NCBI GenBank assembly: GCA_001598975.1
Contig: BBXU01000913.1
Coordinates: 1 to 64,000, forward strand
Reading direction: 5' to 3'
Source of the DNA: Parachlorella kessleri
Lineage: Eukaryota > Chlorophyta > Trebouxiophyceae > Chlorellales > Chlorellaceae
Length of the DNA stretch: 64,000 bases
In this document: one piece after another, positions 12,401 through 23,411 of the stretch
How positions within the stretch are numbered: the first letter of the stretch is position 1
Layout of the letters: each line of letters starts with the position of its first letter
The notes under the pieces: generated by a model
What the model saw: the letters and a program-made list of their open reading frames with translations, nothing else
Told to the model about the DNA's origin: nothing
The model's database searches: none
Program-made: the position numbers and the translations under genes

Positions 12401-15400
12401 GGCAGCACGAAACGATCTCTCTCCGAGCAGGACTGGGAGTCCCAGCAAGCCATAGTAGATGCAGCCTCCGCGAATGCAGCCTGGTGTAAGTCAGAGGTGG
12501 CGGCGTGGCAGCAAGTCCAGCAACAACAGGCCCACTAAGCTCCTCTCAAATGGGTGGGGCAGGTGTGAAGCCGCGAGGCGCAGAAGAGTGGCCCGACCGG
12601 CAGCCACAAGTGCAGCCTGGCAGATCTCCGCATGCGCAAGCAGGCCGGCTCGCACAGCATGGACAAGCTGGTGCTTGCTGGTGGGAGGGGCAATTCCGGC
12701 TTGGCTCACACTCCCTTCCGACCTGGGAGGTATGTAGGGCCAAGTGGCTCAACTCATGTATCATCTGAGACTGAGGGATGCGTGTCTTCGTCCGTGGGGG
12801 GGGAGTATGTAAGGCTAATGTGCATGACTGGGCACTGTGGGTGTAAGTGTCGGGACGAGGGAGGGAAGGGGGGGTTGTTAGGGGAGAGAGGAGCGCGGCT
12901 AGTCACAAAGTTTTGCTCACAACGGAGCCATGACAGAGGCCCTTGCCAAAATTGTGCATGCAGCCCCTGCCGGTCATGCATGCCTACCACAAACACGACT
13001 GTACCTTTTTCACACCGTTTTGGTCAATTCTATTGCTCCCTGGGCTAACCTGCTGCCCTGGCCTTGTCTCTTGCTTTCGAGGAAACTAATTTTGGGACTC
13101 CCTGGCCAGTAATCAGCTGGTCTTGGGCCCTCCTCTTTCCAGAGCTGTTCGAACTTTCTCTCTGACCATGCAGCATGTGCTCTACTCTGTGCTTTATTCC
13201 ACCATCGTCAAATCTTTTTCATTTCCTTACTTCTGCCCAACCCTATCAAGCGGTGATTATGTAAGCTGTCTGAGTGGCTTGTTGTGCCTGCCCTAGTAAT
13301 GAAGCCAAGCACCGGCCGAAGCCAGATGCTGTAGAATTTGAGGGTCATGGGGGAGTGACTTTAACACCGGCGAAGGTCCCAATATCACTGCCTGAGACCA
13401 GCTGCAGGGCTTGCTGGTCTCTAAGCAGTCGGGCCTTTTCCTGCTACAACGCATGATACATCCTTAGCGCAGCCACGTTTCCTTGTTGCAGCCACGCTAC
13501 CCTCCTGAGCCTGCCTTCGCCTGGTGCCCTCAAAACATCAATCCCTTGCTGAGCAAGATGCCGGTTGCCGCCCCGTCGCGTCTTTTCAGCGGTGCACACC
13601 TGCCCCCCACCAAGTTGCTCACCCTGCAAACGTCATCCCTTGCACGCCCCTGACAGACGCCGAATATCTAGCCCTTATCATGTGTACTACCATGCCCACA
13701 AAGTGGCTCACCTGAGGGAGGCGCCCAGCTTGTCCAGCAGCAGCTGAAGTAGGTTGTCAGCAAAGCGGGGCGTGGCCGCCAGGGTGGCCTCCAGCTCCTC
13801 GGCCAGCTGAGCTCGGGTGATGCGGTGGGGGTTGTTGGGCGGCGGCGTGAAGGAGACGGGAAAGTAGGCTGCCACAACATCAAACAGCTCCTCTGCCGCA
13901 TCCTGGCTTGCAGCAGGAAAGGGTGGAGAGCACTAAGGACGGCAAGAGCTTGTGCAGACGGTTGGTCCATGCCACAACCACCGAACGGCATGGTTTGTCC
14001 CTTTGTCCCGTACATTGTGGGGTTCCAAGCTCAATGTGCACAGCAACGTTTCCCTCAGAGGCATGCCATACATCGTTTGCTCAATTCTACACTTTTGGCC
14101 GTGTCCACAGCCTTGAGGGCTGCACTAGTGGCCAAACCCAGAGTGCCCTTGTTGAAGACATGGCTGGTGTGCTAACAAGCACTGCAGACCAGAGGCTTTT
14201 ATTCCATTGTAAGCACCAGAGCGTTCCACACTTCCTACCCACATAGGAGGACCCCCCCCCCCTCTCTTCCCCTACCCCCGCTCGGCTCACCTCGAGCCGC
14301 TGGCTATGGAGCGAGGTGTTCGGTTGGCGCACATAGAGGGCGACAGCCGTGCGTACACAGCGCAGGCCCAGTAGCAGAGCTCGTGGATCTTTCTCGCCAT
14401 CCAGCGAAGCGATGACCAGCTCCAGGACGTCAACTTGGTGGGAGTCCAGCAATGCCTGGCCATGAGCCTACACAGCCAGCAAGTTGGCGAAGGTCAACTG
14501 GGCAGGCAGCATTGGCAACCAGCAAGTTGGCGAAGGTCAACTGGGCAGGCAGCATTGGCAACCACTGGCCAGGCTTCCAGAGAAAGGTCCCTCCAGCCAC
14601 TCATGGCCCCCTCACAACTGCATAGGGCATGGAAACATCGGCGCCGGCCGCCGGCCCAGCATGTGTTGTTCGTTAGTAGTTGACCTGTCACAGTCAACCT
14701 CGCCAGTCCCAGGGCCTCGGGGCCTTGGGTCAAGTCCAGTCATCGGCCCTACCTCCAAGCCCCTCGTCAGCAGGTTGAAGGCCAGGCACCGATCCTGCTG
14801 CCCAAGCGACCGCACAAACACATGGTCTGCGAAGGTGGACATCATGTGGATCGCATCTGCGCTGTTGAGAGCGGCTGGGGCTGCTGGCGGTGGTGCTCCG
14901 TCCCCTGCTGCCAATTCCCCACCACTGCTGGCGGGGAGGCTCAGCAGTGCCAGGCAGCCGCTGAGCGCACCCCGTACTGCCGGCCTGCAGCAAGGTTATC
15001 AGTAACAAGCCTCGTCAACACAACCGTCGACAGCAGCACAGCAGGGCACAGGTTGAAGTCAGCTGCATGTGGCAATGAACGGCGGCAGCACGACAGCATG
15101 GCAGGGACTGCATATGCATTTAGGACAGCCACTGCCTACAGGGGGTACGTGCAAAGCAGGCAGTGGGCAACATGGGCGCCCGGTCGCAGTGGCAGCAACA
15201 CACCAGTCAGTGAGCCTGCCCGTGAAGAACCCAGCCAGGTGCCCCACATCACCAGGGCTGCGTATAACTTGTGGCGCCTCAGTAATGATCTGCACAGAGC
15301 CAGCCAGGTGCAGACCTGTGAAGCCCTCCCCGAGAGGTCTGCTTAGAGGGTGACAAGTGTGCGCCAAACAACTTTTCACGCCAGATACCTGTGCCAGCAG

Positions 15401-16009
15401 TGCCACTGCTTTTGCTCTGGGCCGGTCCACCGAACTGGTGAGAAAAGGCCCCAAAGCGGTCACAACAGGGAGGACTCCAGTCTTGGACCTGTTGAATTGA
15501 TCCAGCAGGTCACGTAAGGTAGCTGCTTCGTCGTCAGCTGATAAATCTGTGGTGATCAAACGGGGAAGCAACTCCATAGCAGGGAGGCCTCCTTGCATGC
15601 AAGCAACTCAAGGTGCCATATATTGTATCTTGGCCCCACACAAAAGTCCTCCTAGGGAAAGTTAGCAGATATTGTTCGATCAAGGTCGCCAATGACAATG
15701 ACAACTGTCATGCAGTGACTAATGGAAGGAGGGGTGGGGACTGGATATTCGCCGCCTACAATGGCTACCGTCTGTGCGGCTCGGTCAGAAGCTTGTACCC
15801 CACAATCCATAGGATCATTTAGCGGCAGGGGCCACCAGACTCCGACGTACGGAAGGGCGTACTGCAGTATACAAGTGCAGCACACTGTTGCAAGACTCCA
15901 AGCATTACCAATTACGTGTGTGATATTGGGAATAGGAAGGGACCATACCTTCTCTGAGTCGAGACATGGTGTCGCTGTCCAGGACCCTGTTGTTTGAGTC
16001 CTCTCCCAT
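6439..16009 (-). CDS. MMS19: MMS19, cytosolic iron-sulfur cluster targeting factor
   Basis: Exons: 16009-15949, 15591-15389, 15289-15204, 14984-14753, 14467-14291, 13902-13712, 11198-10994, 10715-10548, 10276-9152, 8921-8495, 8242-7247, 7015-6900, 6570-6439; 1372 aa. MMS19 is a HEAT-repeat scaffold that hands Fe-S clusters from the CIA machinery to DNA repair and replication enzymes. Family marks: SPGDVGHLAGFFTGRL and GEKDPRALLLGLRCV in the N-terminal half, the hallmark EELFDVVAAYFPVSFTPPP (start of exon 6), and the C-terminal LDDNRRAVRLQAAQARQAW. It is longer than the human (about 1030 aa) and plant (about 1130 aa) proteins because exons 9-11 carry Ala/Gln/Ser-rich inserts. Intron 9 uses a GC donor. 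Intron 6 is 2.5 kb and contains another gene. The start is the first ATG of the exon that splices in frame to GGLPAMELLPRL. Confidence 0.9.
11443..12538 (+). CDS. Cysteine-rich protein nested antisense in MMS19 intron 6
   Basis: Secure exons: about 11636-11813, 12052-12178 and 12364-12538 (stop TAA), with phases 1 and 2 matching at the junctions. The protein reads PNYSPFGCDVSC, then HICSRACCYSQVCGNLYVC, then HICDQNCNQRIYYDN and ICRLSKRLF, and ends in a Gln-rich tail. The spaced Cys/His residues suggest a zinc-binding module. The 'HxCDxxC...C-lsgr-F' layout faintly recalls the C-terminal part of plant SKIP31-like F-box proteins, but I do not claim homology. The 5' end is unresolved: either the ATG at 11443 with one intron, or the in-frame ATG at 11669. 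TGTAA signals at 12808 and 12842 would end the transcript inside the intron. Function unknown. Confidence 0.6.
12539..13711. other. Rest of MMS19 intron 6
   Basis: This 1.17-kb stretch follows the nested gene's stop and precedes the MMS19 exon 6 donor. It probably holds the nested gene's 3' UTR. Around 13140-13250 it is T/C-rich. No further exon is supported. Confidence 0.5.
12808..12812 (+). promoter_or_regulatory. Candidate TGTAA poly(A) signal of the nested gene
   Basis: TGTAA is the main green-algal polyadenylation signal. It lies 270 bases after the nested gene's stop, and a second copy lies at 12842-12846. Confidence 0.35.
14478..14563 (-). repeat. Perfect 43-bp tandem duplication in MMS19 intron 4
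   Basis: 14478-14520 and 14521-14563 are identical 43-base units, starting agcaagttggcg and ending attggcaacc. On the transcribed strand they finish 10 bases before the exon 5 acceptor at 14468, covering the usual branch-point and polypyrimidine zone. Confidence 0.95.
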
Positions 16010-16061
16010 CCTTGAAATCGTGAAGAAAACTACAGGCGGAAAGTGAGGGGTTGGCCTGTGC

Positions 16062-16558
16062 ATGTTATGCTTGGTGCCCAGTATTGCAACACTGGCAGTG
16101 CCGAAGTAAGGTAACAGCCTATACTCACTGGTGTGTGTCTCTGCAGGCTCTGGACAAAACCTTGGGGCCTGAGATTTTCTCGACTACAAAAGCGCAACAG
16201 GGTTGAAAACAGGTAGGCTGCAGTGCAGTGCCAGGGGGAACTCTGTAGGCAGGAGGGAGGCCCCGGCTCTGCGTCTTGGCCACAGGCATCCTTCTGTCAT
16301 AGTATTCATGCCTTGCTGCCAACGCTAAAAGGGTCGTTCATTCTATGCATGCTTGTATGACATCTTCCAGTCTCCTCGGGTCGCCTTGGTAGGGCTGAGG
16401 CGGCTGAGGGCTGTTGTGGCATATTGCCTCTGTCTGGCCTATGCTGTGACTCCTCAGCTTGCAGGCAGAAAGAGCAGGAGGTTGCACGGATACTAAGAGA
16501 GGCTGCAGTGCTGGAGCCACAGCCAACAGGAGCGGCAGCACAGCAGCCAGCACGGTAG
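16062..16558 (+). CDS. Candidate small basic protein, 62 aa
   Basis: Three exons are proposed: 16062-16105, 16147-16201 and 16469-16558. They join in frame to an ORF of 63 codons including the stop. The N-terminus is hydrophobic (MLCLVPSIATLAVPK) and followed by LWTKPWGLRFSRLQKRNR, then a charged helix (KEQEVARILREA) and a Pro/Ala/Gln tail. Such a layout would fit a small mitochondrial protein, but I do not recognise the family. The second donor (gttgaa) is weak, so the model is tentative. The start is only 52 bp from the divergent MMS19 start. Confidence 0.35.
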
Positions 16559-17973
16559 CTAGGCGTGAGGTGGCCCGACAGGAGCAAGCTAACCAAGATG
16601 GGGCTTCTGATTGCCTTGTGCCTACGATTATGATATATAGACTAGGCAAGGCTGTAGCAATATGGTTGGTACGCTGCACATCGCAGACAAAGCATGCCAA
16701 CTGTAGGCGACTTTCTTGCGGTTTCAAAACACAAGTGCAAAGCCATGACATGAAGCTACTGAACACTCCCTAGGGAAATTGTGCATGAGCACAGCTAGGC
16801 AGTTCTTATGTGACCTTGCAGCTGGCGTGAAGGTCTGCCATCTCTATTTTGCTTGCTTTGCTGCTTGCGTTAGGTTTCACCGGTATGCAAGCTGGTGTTC
16901 TTGTGGAATCTATTTGCTTGCCAGTTAGTAGACTCTTCCCCTGTGGAGCCTTTCTGGTGACTAAGGTACCAAATGCAATACAGAGGCTCTGTGTCATGCC
17001 TGTGCCTTATGGGTAAATCACTCATCACCGGGCATTTCGTCACTGCTTTCTGGCCCAGGCGGGAGGGGAGCCCCACCCCAAGGCTGTGCATGACGGCCTG
17101 GGGGAGACGCTACGCACTCCAGGGACTAATACTATTCAAATTCAAGATACGCTTTGGGGTGTATGCAAATTTGGGCCGTGCATGAGAGCCCAGAGCAGCA
17201 TCGACCCCACCCAGCAAAGCTGCTCAGCTTGTTTGCTGGGCTGCTAGGCTACTGAGTTAAGGGTGCAGTCTGCAATTCTTCTGCGGACCCACCCACCACT
17301 CCCCCGGCAAAAGAATTGCTCTCACTGACCTGAAATGGCAGTGTAAGACCCCGGTTGTCTCCAGCATGGCTGCCCAGCAGAGCAGCGTTCTTGTCTGCTG
17401 AGACCTGTACACCCAAGTTGGGACTGCAGCCCACCTGCACATCAGCAGCCCGAGCACATGGGTAGTCCTGGTTGGGGAGCAGCCGGCAACCCAGATAGCT
17501 AGCATGCAAGCAGCATAGCTGGCATGCAGCTCTTGCTAGCAAGCTGAGCAGCCGGCAGCCCCCTGGTAGAATGGAGGCAGAGGAGACCAAGTGTTGCTAG
17601 CACTTGGATCAGAACCAGGGCTGTCAGAGCAGTTCTGCTGCTGGGACGAGTGGAATTAGGGAGTGTGGGCATAGTGCTGCTAATACACAGCACTAAGCCC
17701 CATGTCTCCGGCATACTAAACCACTCAGACCTAAAAGCCCTACACAGATTGTGATCTTAATCACAAGCCTCCATGGAAAGCAGTACAGTACATCGCCACG
17801 TGGACAGTGAAGCCTATAGCTTGGCAAGCTGTCAGGGTTTAGGTAATGAATGACTGGGGCATGGAGTTGTCTTAGGAGATCTACGTTCCAAACTCCAGGC
17901 TTCACCTCGCCACTGTGGTCTTGAACGATATGTTTGTTGGCCGTGATCACACTACACAGATAAGGGGAGGATC
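16559..17973. other. Poorly coding region before the MINDY gene
   Basis: No family-recognisable exon was found in these 1.4 kb. The only stretch with coding-like composition is on the minus strand at about 17249-17590. The last few hundred bases should include the MINDY promoter and 5' UTR. Confidence 0.4.
17249..17590 (-). CDS. Possible exon of an unknown secreted protein
   Basis: An open frame on the minus strand contains a plausible globular stretch (VQVGCSPNLGVQVSADKN, then LLGSHAGDNRGLTLPF). It is preceded by a hydrophobic Leu/Cys-rich leader-like segment and ends in a TAA stop. No splice partner or start could be fixed, and no family is recognised. It may be chance. Confidence 0.2.
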   Translation of the reverse strand: MVSSASILPGGCRLLSLLARAACQLCCLHASYLGCRLLPNQDYPCARAADVQVGCSPNLGVQVSADKNAALLGSHAGDNRGLTLPFQVSESNSFAGGVVGGSAEELQTAPLTQ

Positions 17974-20900
17974 ATGGACGACAACTGTTATCGTGTGAAG
18001 CTTATAAAGTACAAGGGCAGGGACACCCCTGTATTGTTGCAAGATGTGAACGGGCCCTGTCCGATACTGGGTAAGTTAAGCGGTTGGACGTTCGGCTGTG
18101 CACTGTCGCTCAAGCAGATGTGAGCAATAGGCAAGCAGCCCAGCCAGGCAGCACCTCCTCCTGTTGCTGCAGCCATCGCTAACGTGCTGCTACTACGAAA
18201 CCAGCTCAAGCTGCCTGCTGGTGTTGGGGAGGTGTCGGAGGTACGCCAAGCTTCTCTGCAGTTTTTGATGTTGAGGAGCCCTCAGCTGTAGGGCCAGGAC
18301 ACGCCTTGGACAGTTTGTTAGGCTTGACCTTCCATATATATATTGCTGGCGTGCCTGGCTCTGAAGGCGAGCATGCCAAGCTCTTGCTTGTTATCACTGT
18401 TCACGCTTCTATCATGCCTTCTCTGAGCATATACCGTTGCTTGAGGCTGGTTGCCTTCAGTTGGTAAAGATGCCTGGTGGCTAGAGTCCCATAACCTTTT
18501 CAGCAGAGACTTGGTGGCTTTGCAGGAGCGCTTGGTGCAGTTGGTGGCCGGGTATCTGCTGGACTCAAACTCCTTGGACGGCAAGGAGGCGAGCGAGGAG
18601 TACAGAGCCAATCTGCAGCATAATCTGACAGAGGCTTTGGCTCTGCTACCGAAACTGACCACCGGCATTGACGTGAATGTGCGCTTCCACGACATCCGTG
18701 GCTTTGAGGTACGTCCGCAACCCAAGCATGTGCAGCGGTGCTTTTGCGCATGAATGCATCCATGTACAGTTGCAAATGGACATTGAGTGACGCAGGGACT
18801 TGGTCTGTTACTTTATACCCAAGCTTCCCCGCTGGCATGCTGCATGTGCTTACAGCGCTTGTAACCAACCTTGCAAGCAGTATGAGCTACCCTGCAGCAT
18901 CTCACGCCTTGCAGGTTATGAATATATGTTAACATGCTTGCAGTTCACGAATGAGGTGGCCGTGTTTGACTTGCTGGACATTGGCCTGGTGCACGGCTGG
19001 CTGTGCGAGCCCCAGGATGAGGCCACCTGCTGCGCCCTGGGCAGCAAGAGCTACAACGAGTTAGTCATCCAGCTGGTCACCACGCTGGGCGGCGCAGCCA
19101 CGCCCAAGCGTGTGACCCCGGCATCCTCCTTCAAGGGAGCCTCGGGGCAGCAGCAACCCAGCCCTCTTCGGCAGCAGCAGCAGCAGGAGCCCCAGCCGCC
19201 AGAGGAGGCAGCCGTGGTTGGGGACAGGCAGGGCAGCCAACAGGGTGGGCCTATTAGTGCAGCGTCGTTGGCGGCAGCGCTACGAAGTGCCAGTAGCCAG
19301 GCGGGCAGCAGCAAGCGCAGCAGCAGCGATGGCGGTGCGGAGCCCAGTGGCGAGAGCCGCGGCGCAGCCGCTGCCGGTGCGGCTGCGGTGGGCACAGCAG
19401 GGTCCAGCGGTGCAGCCACTCCACCGCGGTCAGAGAGTGGGCTGTCAGCTGGGCTGTCAACAGGGTTGTCCACAGGGTTGTCGTCAGGCACCTCGCCTTC
19501 GCTGCCGCCGCTGGGCGCGGGCATTGGCAGCATGCGCAGCAGCATGGGCGCGACCCACTCCATGAGGGCGCTTATAGACGACATGCTGACAGGCTTGGTG
19601 CAGGTATGACGCCTGGCCGGCCTTGGCGAGACCCTCTGCTTGCTCTGGCTGTCTGGCCTTCATTGAGTAGATGGTGATTGGAACAGTGTTTGTTTGGGTG
19701 GCTATTTTTTGGCTATAACATGGTTACGTGGCTCTACACTTTGCGACGCGCATGGCTCTGACCACATCGGGTGGTCGAAGACCTGGCTGGTTCGTTGTAC
19801 TTGGAACACACCGCGTTGGTGGCCATTTGTGTTTGATATTGCTGCCTTTCAGGATACGTTCGCCTCCACGCCCAACCCTCGTCAGCAAGCCGCCTCCCCA
19901 GCAACTATCAGCCAGCCAGGCAAAGCAGCCGGCGAGCTGGTGCCCAACACTGCTAGCACACCGCCTAATGGTCATGCCGGAACCGCCGCCGGCGCCGCAT
20001 CAGTTGCTACTGAGCCAGCAAGTGCAGCGGCAGGCTCCACAGCGGCAGGCCCATCGGTTGCGGGCATGGACTGGGGCACGGTGCTGCGACTGGGGGCTGC
20101 TGGTAGCAGCAGCGCAGCGGGTGCCGCAGACAGCAGTTTGCTGGTGGCTGGGGAGCAGCTGAGCAGCGTGGAGGCGTTGGGGAGGGGCATGGCAGGGCAG
20201 GAGGAAGCTGGGATGGGAGAGACGGTGGCGTTGGTGCTGCAGTACCCTGGCGAGGCACAAGCGGTGGATGGGGTGAAGGTGAGAGGTTACGGTGAGGTGC
20301 TCCGGCTGAGATGGCTTTTCCGTGTTAAAGGCTCCTCGTTGTCTGGCTATTAAGAATAGCGCTGCGCATAGTGTAGCAGCTCACTTGGCAGTAGCTGCTT
20401 TTGCGAGGTCACCAGCATGCGGCGCGGCGCGACTCTGGCAACATCATTGATTACTGGGGCACAGCCCGGTTATCGCTCCCGCCCTGCTTGCTTGTCAGGT
20501 GGAGCTACAAGTGCTGGGCCCCCAAGTCCAGTTCCAGAGGAAGGCATTGGCGCCATCGCCCTTCAACTCCTTGCGGGTCGGCAAGTATGCACCCCACATA
20601 CTCTCGGGAGCCGCGCAGCCGCAGACCCCTGCACTTCCAGCCAGGGCCACGCTTGCAGCAGCAACAGCGGCAGCCGGCGAGGGCGCCGCTAGCAAAGCTG
20701 TTTCTGCAGGCGCGCAGGAAGGGGCGGCAGCATCAGGCGCGGCACAGGCAGCAGCACCTGAAGCATCCTCTCTTGCGACAGCTGGAGCTGAGCAGGCCGG
20801 CTCATCGGCGGCTGCTGCGGCTGCCCCTGCAGCCGTGGCAGCTTCGCCTGACGAGGGTGCCGTGCACGACGCGCTGCTGATCCAGCAGTTCCTGGAGGGG

Positions 20901-22520
20901 AACCCCTCCCAGCTGACTTGGCATGGCCTGCACGCTCTGCATGAAGGGCTGCGGGAGAACCAGCTGGCGGTCTTCTTCAGGTGGGCTGGTGCTTGAGGCA
21001 TGCCAGTGCCGAAGCGAGCAAGGGAGCTGCAGTGTAGCTGCTGCGTCTTACAGTCAAGTGTTGCCGTGAGAGTTTGTTGTTGTAGAAAGTTTTGCCGCGG
21101 GCCTGCTGGCTTTGCTGGCTGCAAGCTGGGCAGGAGGTGCTGGTATGTGCAGCTGTGCAGCAGCCTTTGGTACGTGGGCAAGACAGAGAAGTGTGTCCTC
21201 CTTGTCCCACGCAGGAACAACCATTTCAACACTGTGTTGAAGCAGCAGGGAGGCCTCTACATCCTGGTAACAGACCAGGTGAGACCAACCATTGCTTGGA
21301 GGCGCTGTGGGCAGGTTCTGTTGGGTTGACAGCCTGCCGCGGCATGCACCTGAGTGCTCATGCGAGCTGGAAGAGGCTCCGGTTGCCACCAGGCTCGCAG
21401 CCTGTATGCCTATACTCCCCTCCCTCTATTTTCATGGGGCCAGTAGGGAAGAACTACACATATATTGTTTTCTGAGCATGGAGGCGATGTGGCCCCCCTA
21501 TGTACTTGCAGGGCTACCAGTATGAGTCGGATGTGGTGTGGGAGCACCTAGCTACTGTGGATGGGGATACTCAGTTTGTGGACTCTGAGTTTCGGCCTTT
21601 CCAGGCCCATGCGGCACCAGCAGCGGCCGAAGCTGGGAACGCTCCCGCCGCCGAGTTTGAGCCGCAGGGCAGGACGACAGGTGTGTTGAGGGAGAAAGAG
21701 TGCGTGCGGCGTGTGGGGTTGTTGACAGTGGCAGCTTGTAGAACCTGCGGTGTAATCAACCTGAGTCTTGCAGGGCGGCGTGTAAGTGACGCTCTGTGGG
21801 GTAGCAGGGTGCCCAAGCCAGTATATCTCTCCGGGGACCAGGCAGAGTTTGTAAATGCGGGAAGTGTACACAGTTGTGTTACGGTTGGGTTACTGTCAGT
21901 GTGCTTGTAGCTTGTCTCCCCTTTTATTTCTGCCTGCTTTCTGACGCAGCTAGCACCCGCCACACTGCTGTCTGACCCTTTCCTGTCACGTGCATTTCCA
22001 TCTTAAATGCGGGAAGCTGAGTGCATTTAAGCAGGGTTGGTGGACAGCAAGAATTTTTTGCGGGACAATAGCCCAGACCCTTTCTGCAGCTGTTGGGATG
22101 CCCGTGCATGGAAAGCAACAACCGTGGGTGGGCTTGACTGTTGCTCTTACCGTGGTGCTTTGTGCATGCCTGGCTGCAGGGACCGCGCTGGCTCAAGAAG
22201 ACGCCGACCTTGCCCTTGCACTCGCATTGCAACAGGAGGAGCACGACAGGCTGGAAAGGGAGGCAGAGCGTGCCGCACAGCAGGCGCAGCAGCAGCATCC
22301 ACCACAACAGGCGCAGCAGCCTCAGCAGCAGCGCCCAGGAGGTAATGTGCGCCCTCTTGCACAGCAGCAGCCGCAGCCCCAGCAGCAGGGCCAACGCGTG
22401 GCTGCTCAGCCGCAGCAGCAGGGTGCGCCTGGTAGCCCTACTAGCCCTAGCAGCAGCAGCTCCTCCAGGAAACTCAAGAAGAAGATCAAAGGTGCTGTGG
22501 ATGACTGTTCCATTATGTGA
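17974..22520 (+). CDS. MINDY-1/2-type K48-specific deubiquitinase
   Basis: Exons: 17974-18070, 18173-18240, 18526-18708, 18944-19603, 19853-20278, 20499-20980, 21215-21278, 21512-21680, 22180-22520; 829 aa. MINDY enzymes trim long Lys48-linked ubiquitin chains. The active-site loop is LLQDVNGPCPIL, with Gln23 and catalytic Cys29. The catalytic His is His133 in FDLLDIGLVHGWL. After SYNELVIQLV come about 430 residues of Ala/Gln/Ser/Gly-rich sequence that animal MINDY1/2 lack. The fold then resumes at about residue 602: DALLIQQFLEGNPSQLTWHG, VFFRNNHF, LYILVTDQG and VVWEHLATVDGD. The C-terminus has a ubiquitin-interacting helix (DADLALALALQQEE), a Gln-rich stretch, a basic KLKKKIK and a terminal CSIM, which fits a CaaX prenylation box. 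All exon phases agree. Confidence 0.9.
21921..22001 (+). repeat. Short dispersed repeat, copy A (MINDY intron 8)
   Basis: This segment shares a core (cacactgctgtct, cctgtcacgtgcat) with copies at 24717-24760 and 25017-25094. It is followed by a 9-bp inverted repeat, CTTAAATGC (22002-22010) and GCATTTAAG (22023-22031). Confidence 0.55.
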
Positions 22521-23411
22521 GCCCAAAGCTGTTACTGTGGACCTCTTCGCTTCTTTTTAAAAATGTATCATGCAACGTTCTTGGTAAGTGCTGTGCCCAC
22601 AGACGGTCATGTTGCTTGGAGGTGTGCGATATGGGCTTATGCACTCAAGTAACAGTGGCAGTGCTTGCCTTGTTTTTTGATGAACCTTACAGTGGGCGTT
22701 AGATAGTGGGTTGCTGCAGTGAGGAGGAATGCGTTGCACTACAAGAACAAATGAACGGACATGAGTACAGGTTCTATACCTCTAGTAAAGTCAAGATGCA
22801 GTGTAGATGCTTATCTGTCGCACCAGCAAGCACCGTGGTGTGATGACAGATATGACAAACAGTGCCTGGGAGTGTCCTCAAAAGTGTAGAAGCTACCAAC
22901 CACATGCAAAACAACCCCCACTCCACAGCGCTCTTGCGTAGCATTGTAGGGGCGGCAGCAAGCCTACTACTTTTCTAGATGCATGCTCCACCTTAGGTCA
23001 GCTCATCTGACCAAGAGGAGTCTAATGTCACCTTGATATGCACCATAAACACCAGCAGGTGCGCCCCCAGTGCATGCACCCGTCCACCAGCGCTGGAAAA
23101 GACCAGCGGCCCCCAAGGTTTGGCTGATGTAGTTGCACACAAGCGACAGCACTGCACGCCTTGAATCACACAATGCTAGAGCCATGTTGCGCTTCGTCAA
23201 TTCTTACATCCCGCACATACCCCAAGAGCCAGGGAGCCCCAAATGAGAAGCAAATACCTTAGCTCACAGCTGGTTCAACTAGCAGGTCTTTGGCTGAAAG
23301 ACTTTCTTGCGTCGCCGAGCATTGCCGAGTGTCACGGTATAGTGACATACTGCAATGGAGGTCTTGAAGCTGCATTAAAAAACACCATTTCAGACTCGGG
23401 CAGCTTACCCG
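22521..23411. other. Convergent region between the MINDY and ShKT genes
   Basis: This 891-bp stretch lies between two facing stop codons and should be 3' UTRs and spacer. On the minus strand a TGTAA at 23204-23208 lies about 205 bases past the ShKT gene's stop. No coding exon is supported. Confidence 0.45.

Noticed and set aside
19051..19584. A minus-strand open frame of 177 codons
   Set aside because: It is the mirror of the low-complexity insert of the MINDY gene; no splice context or motif.
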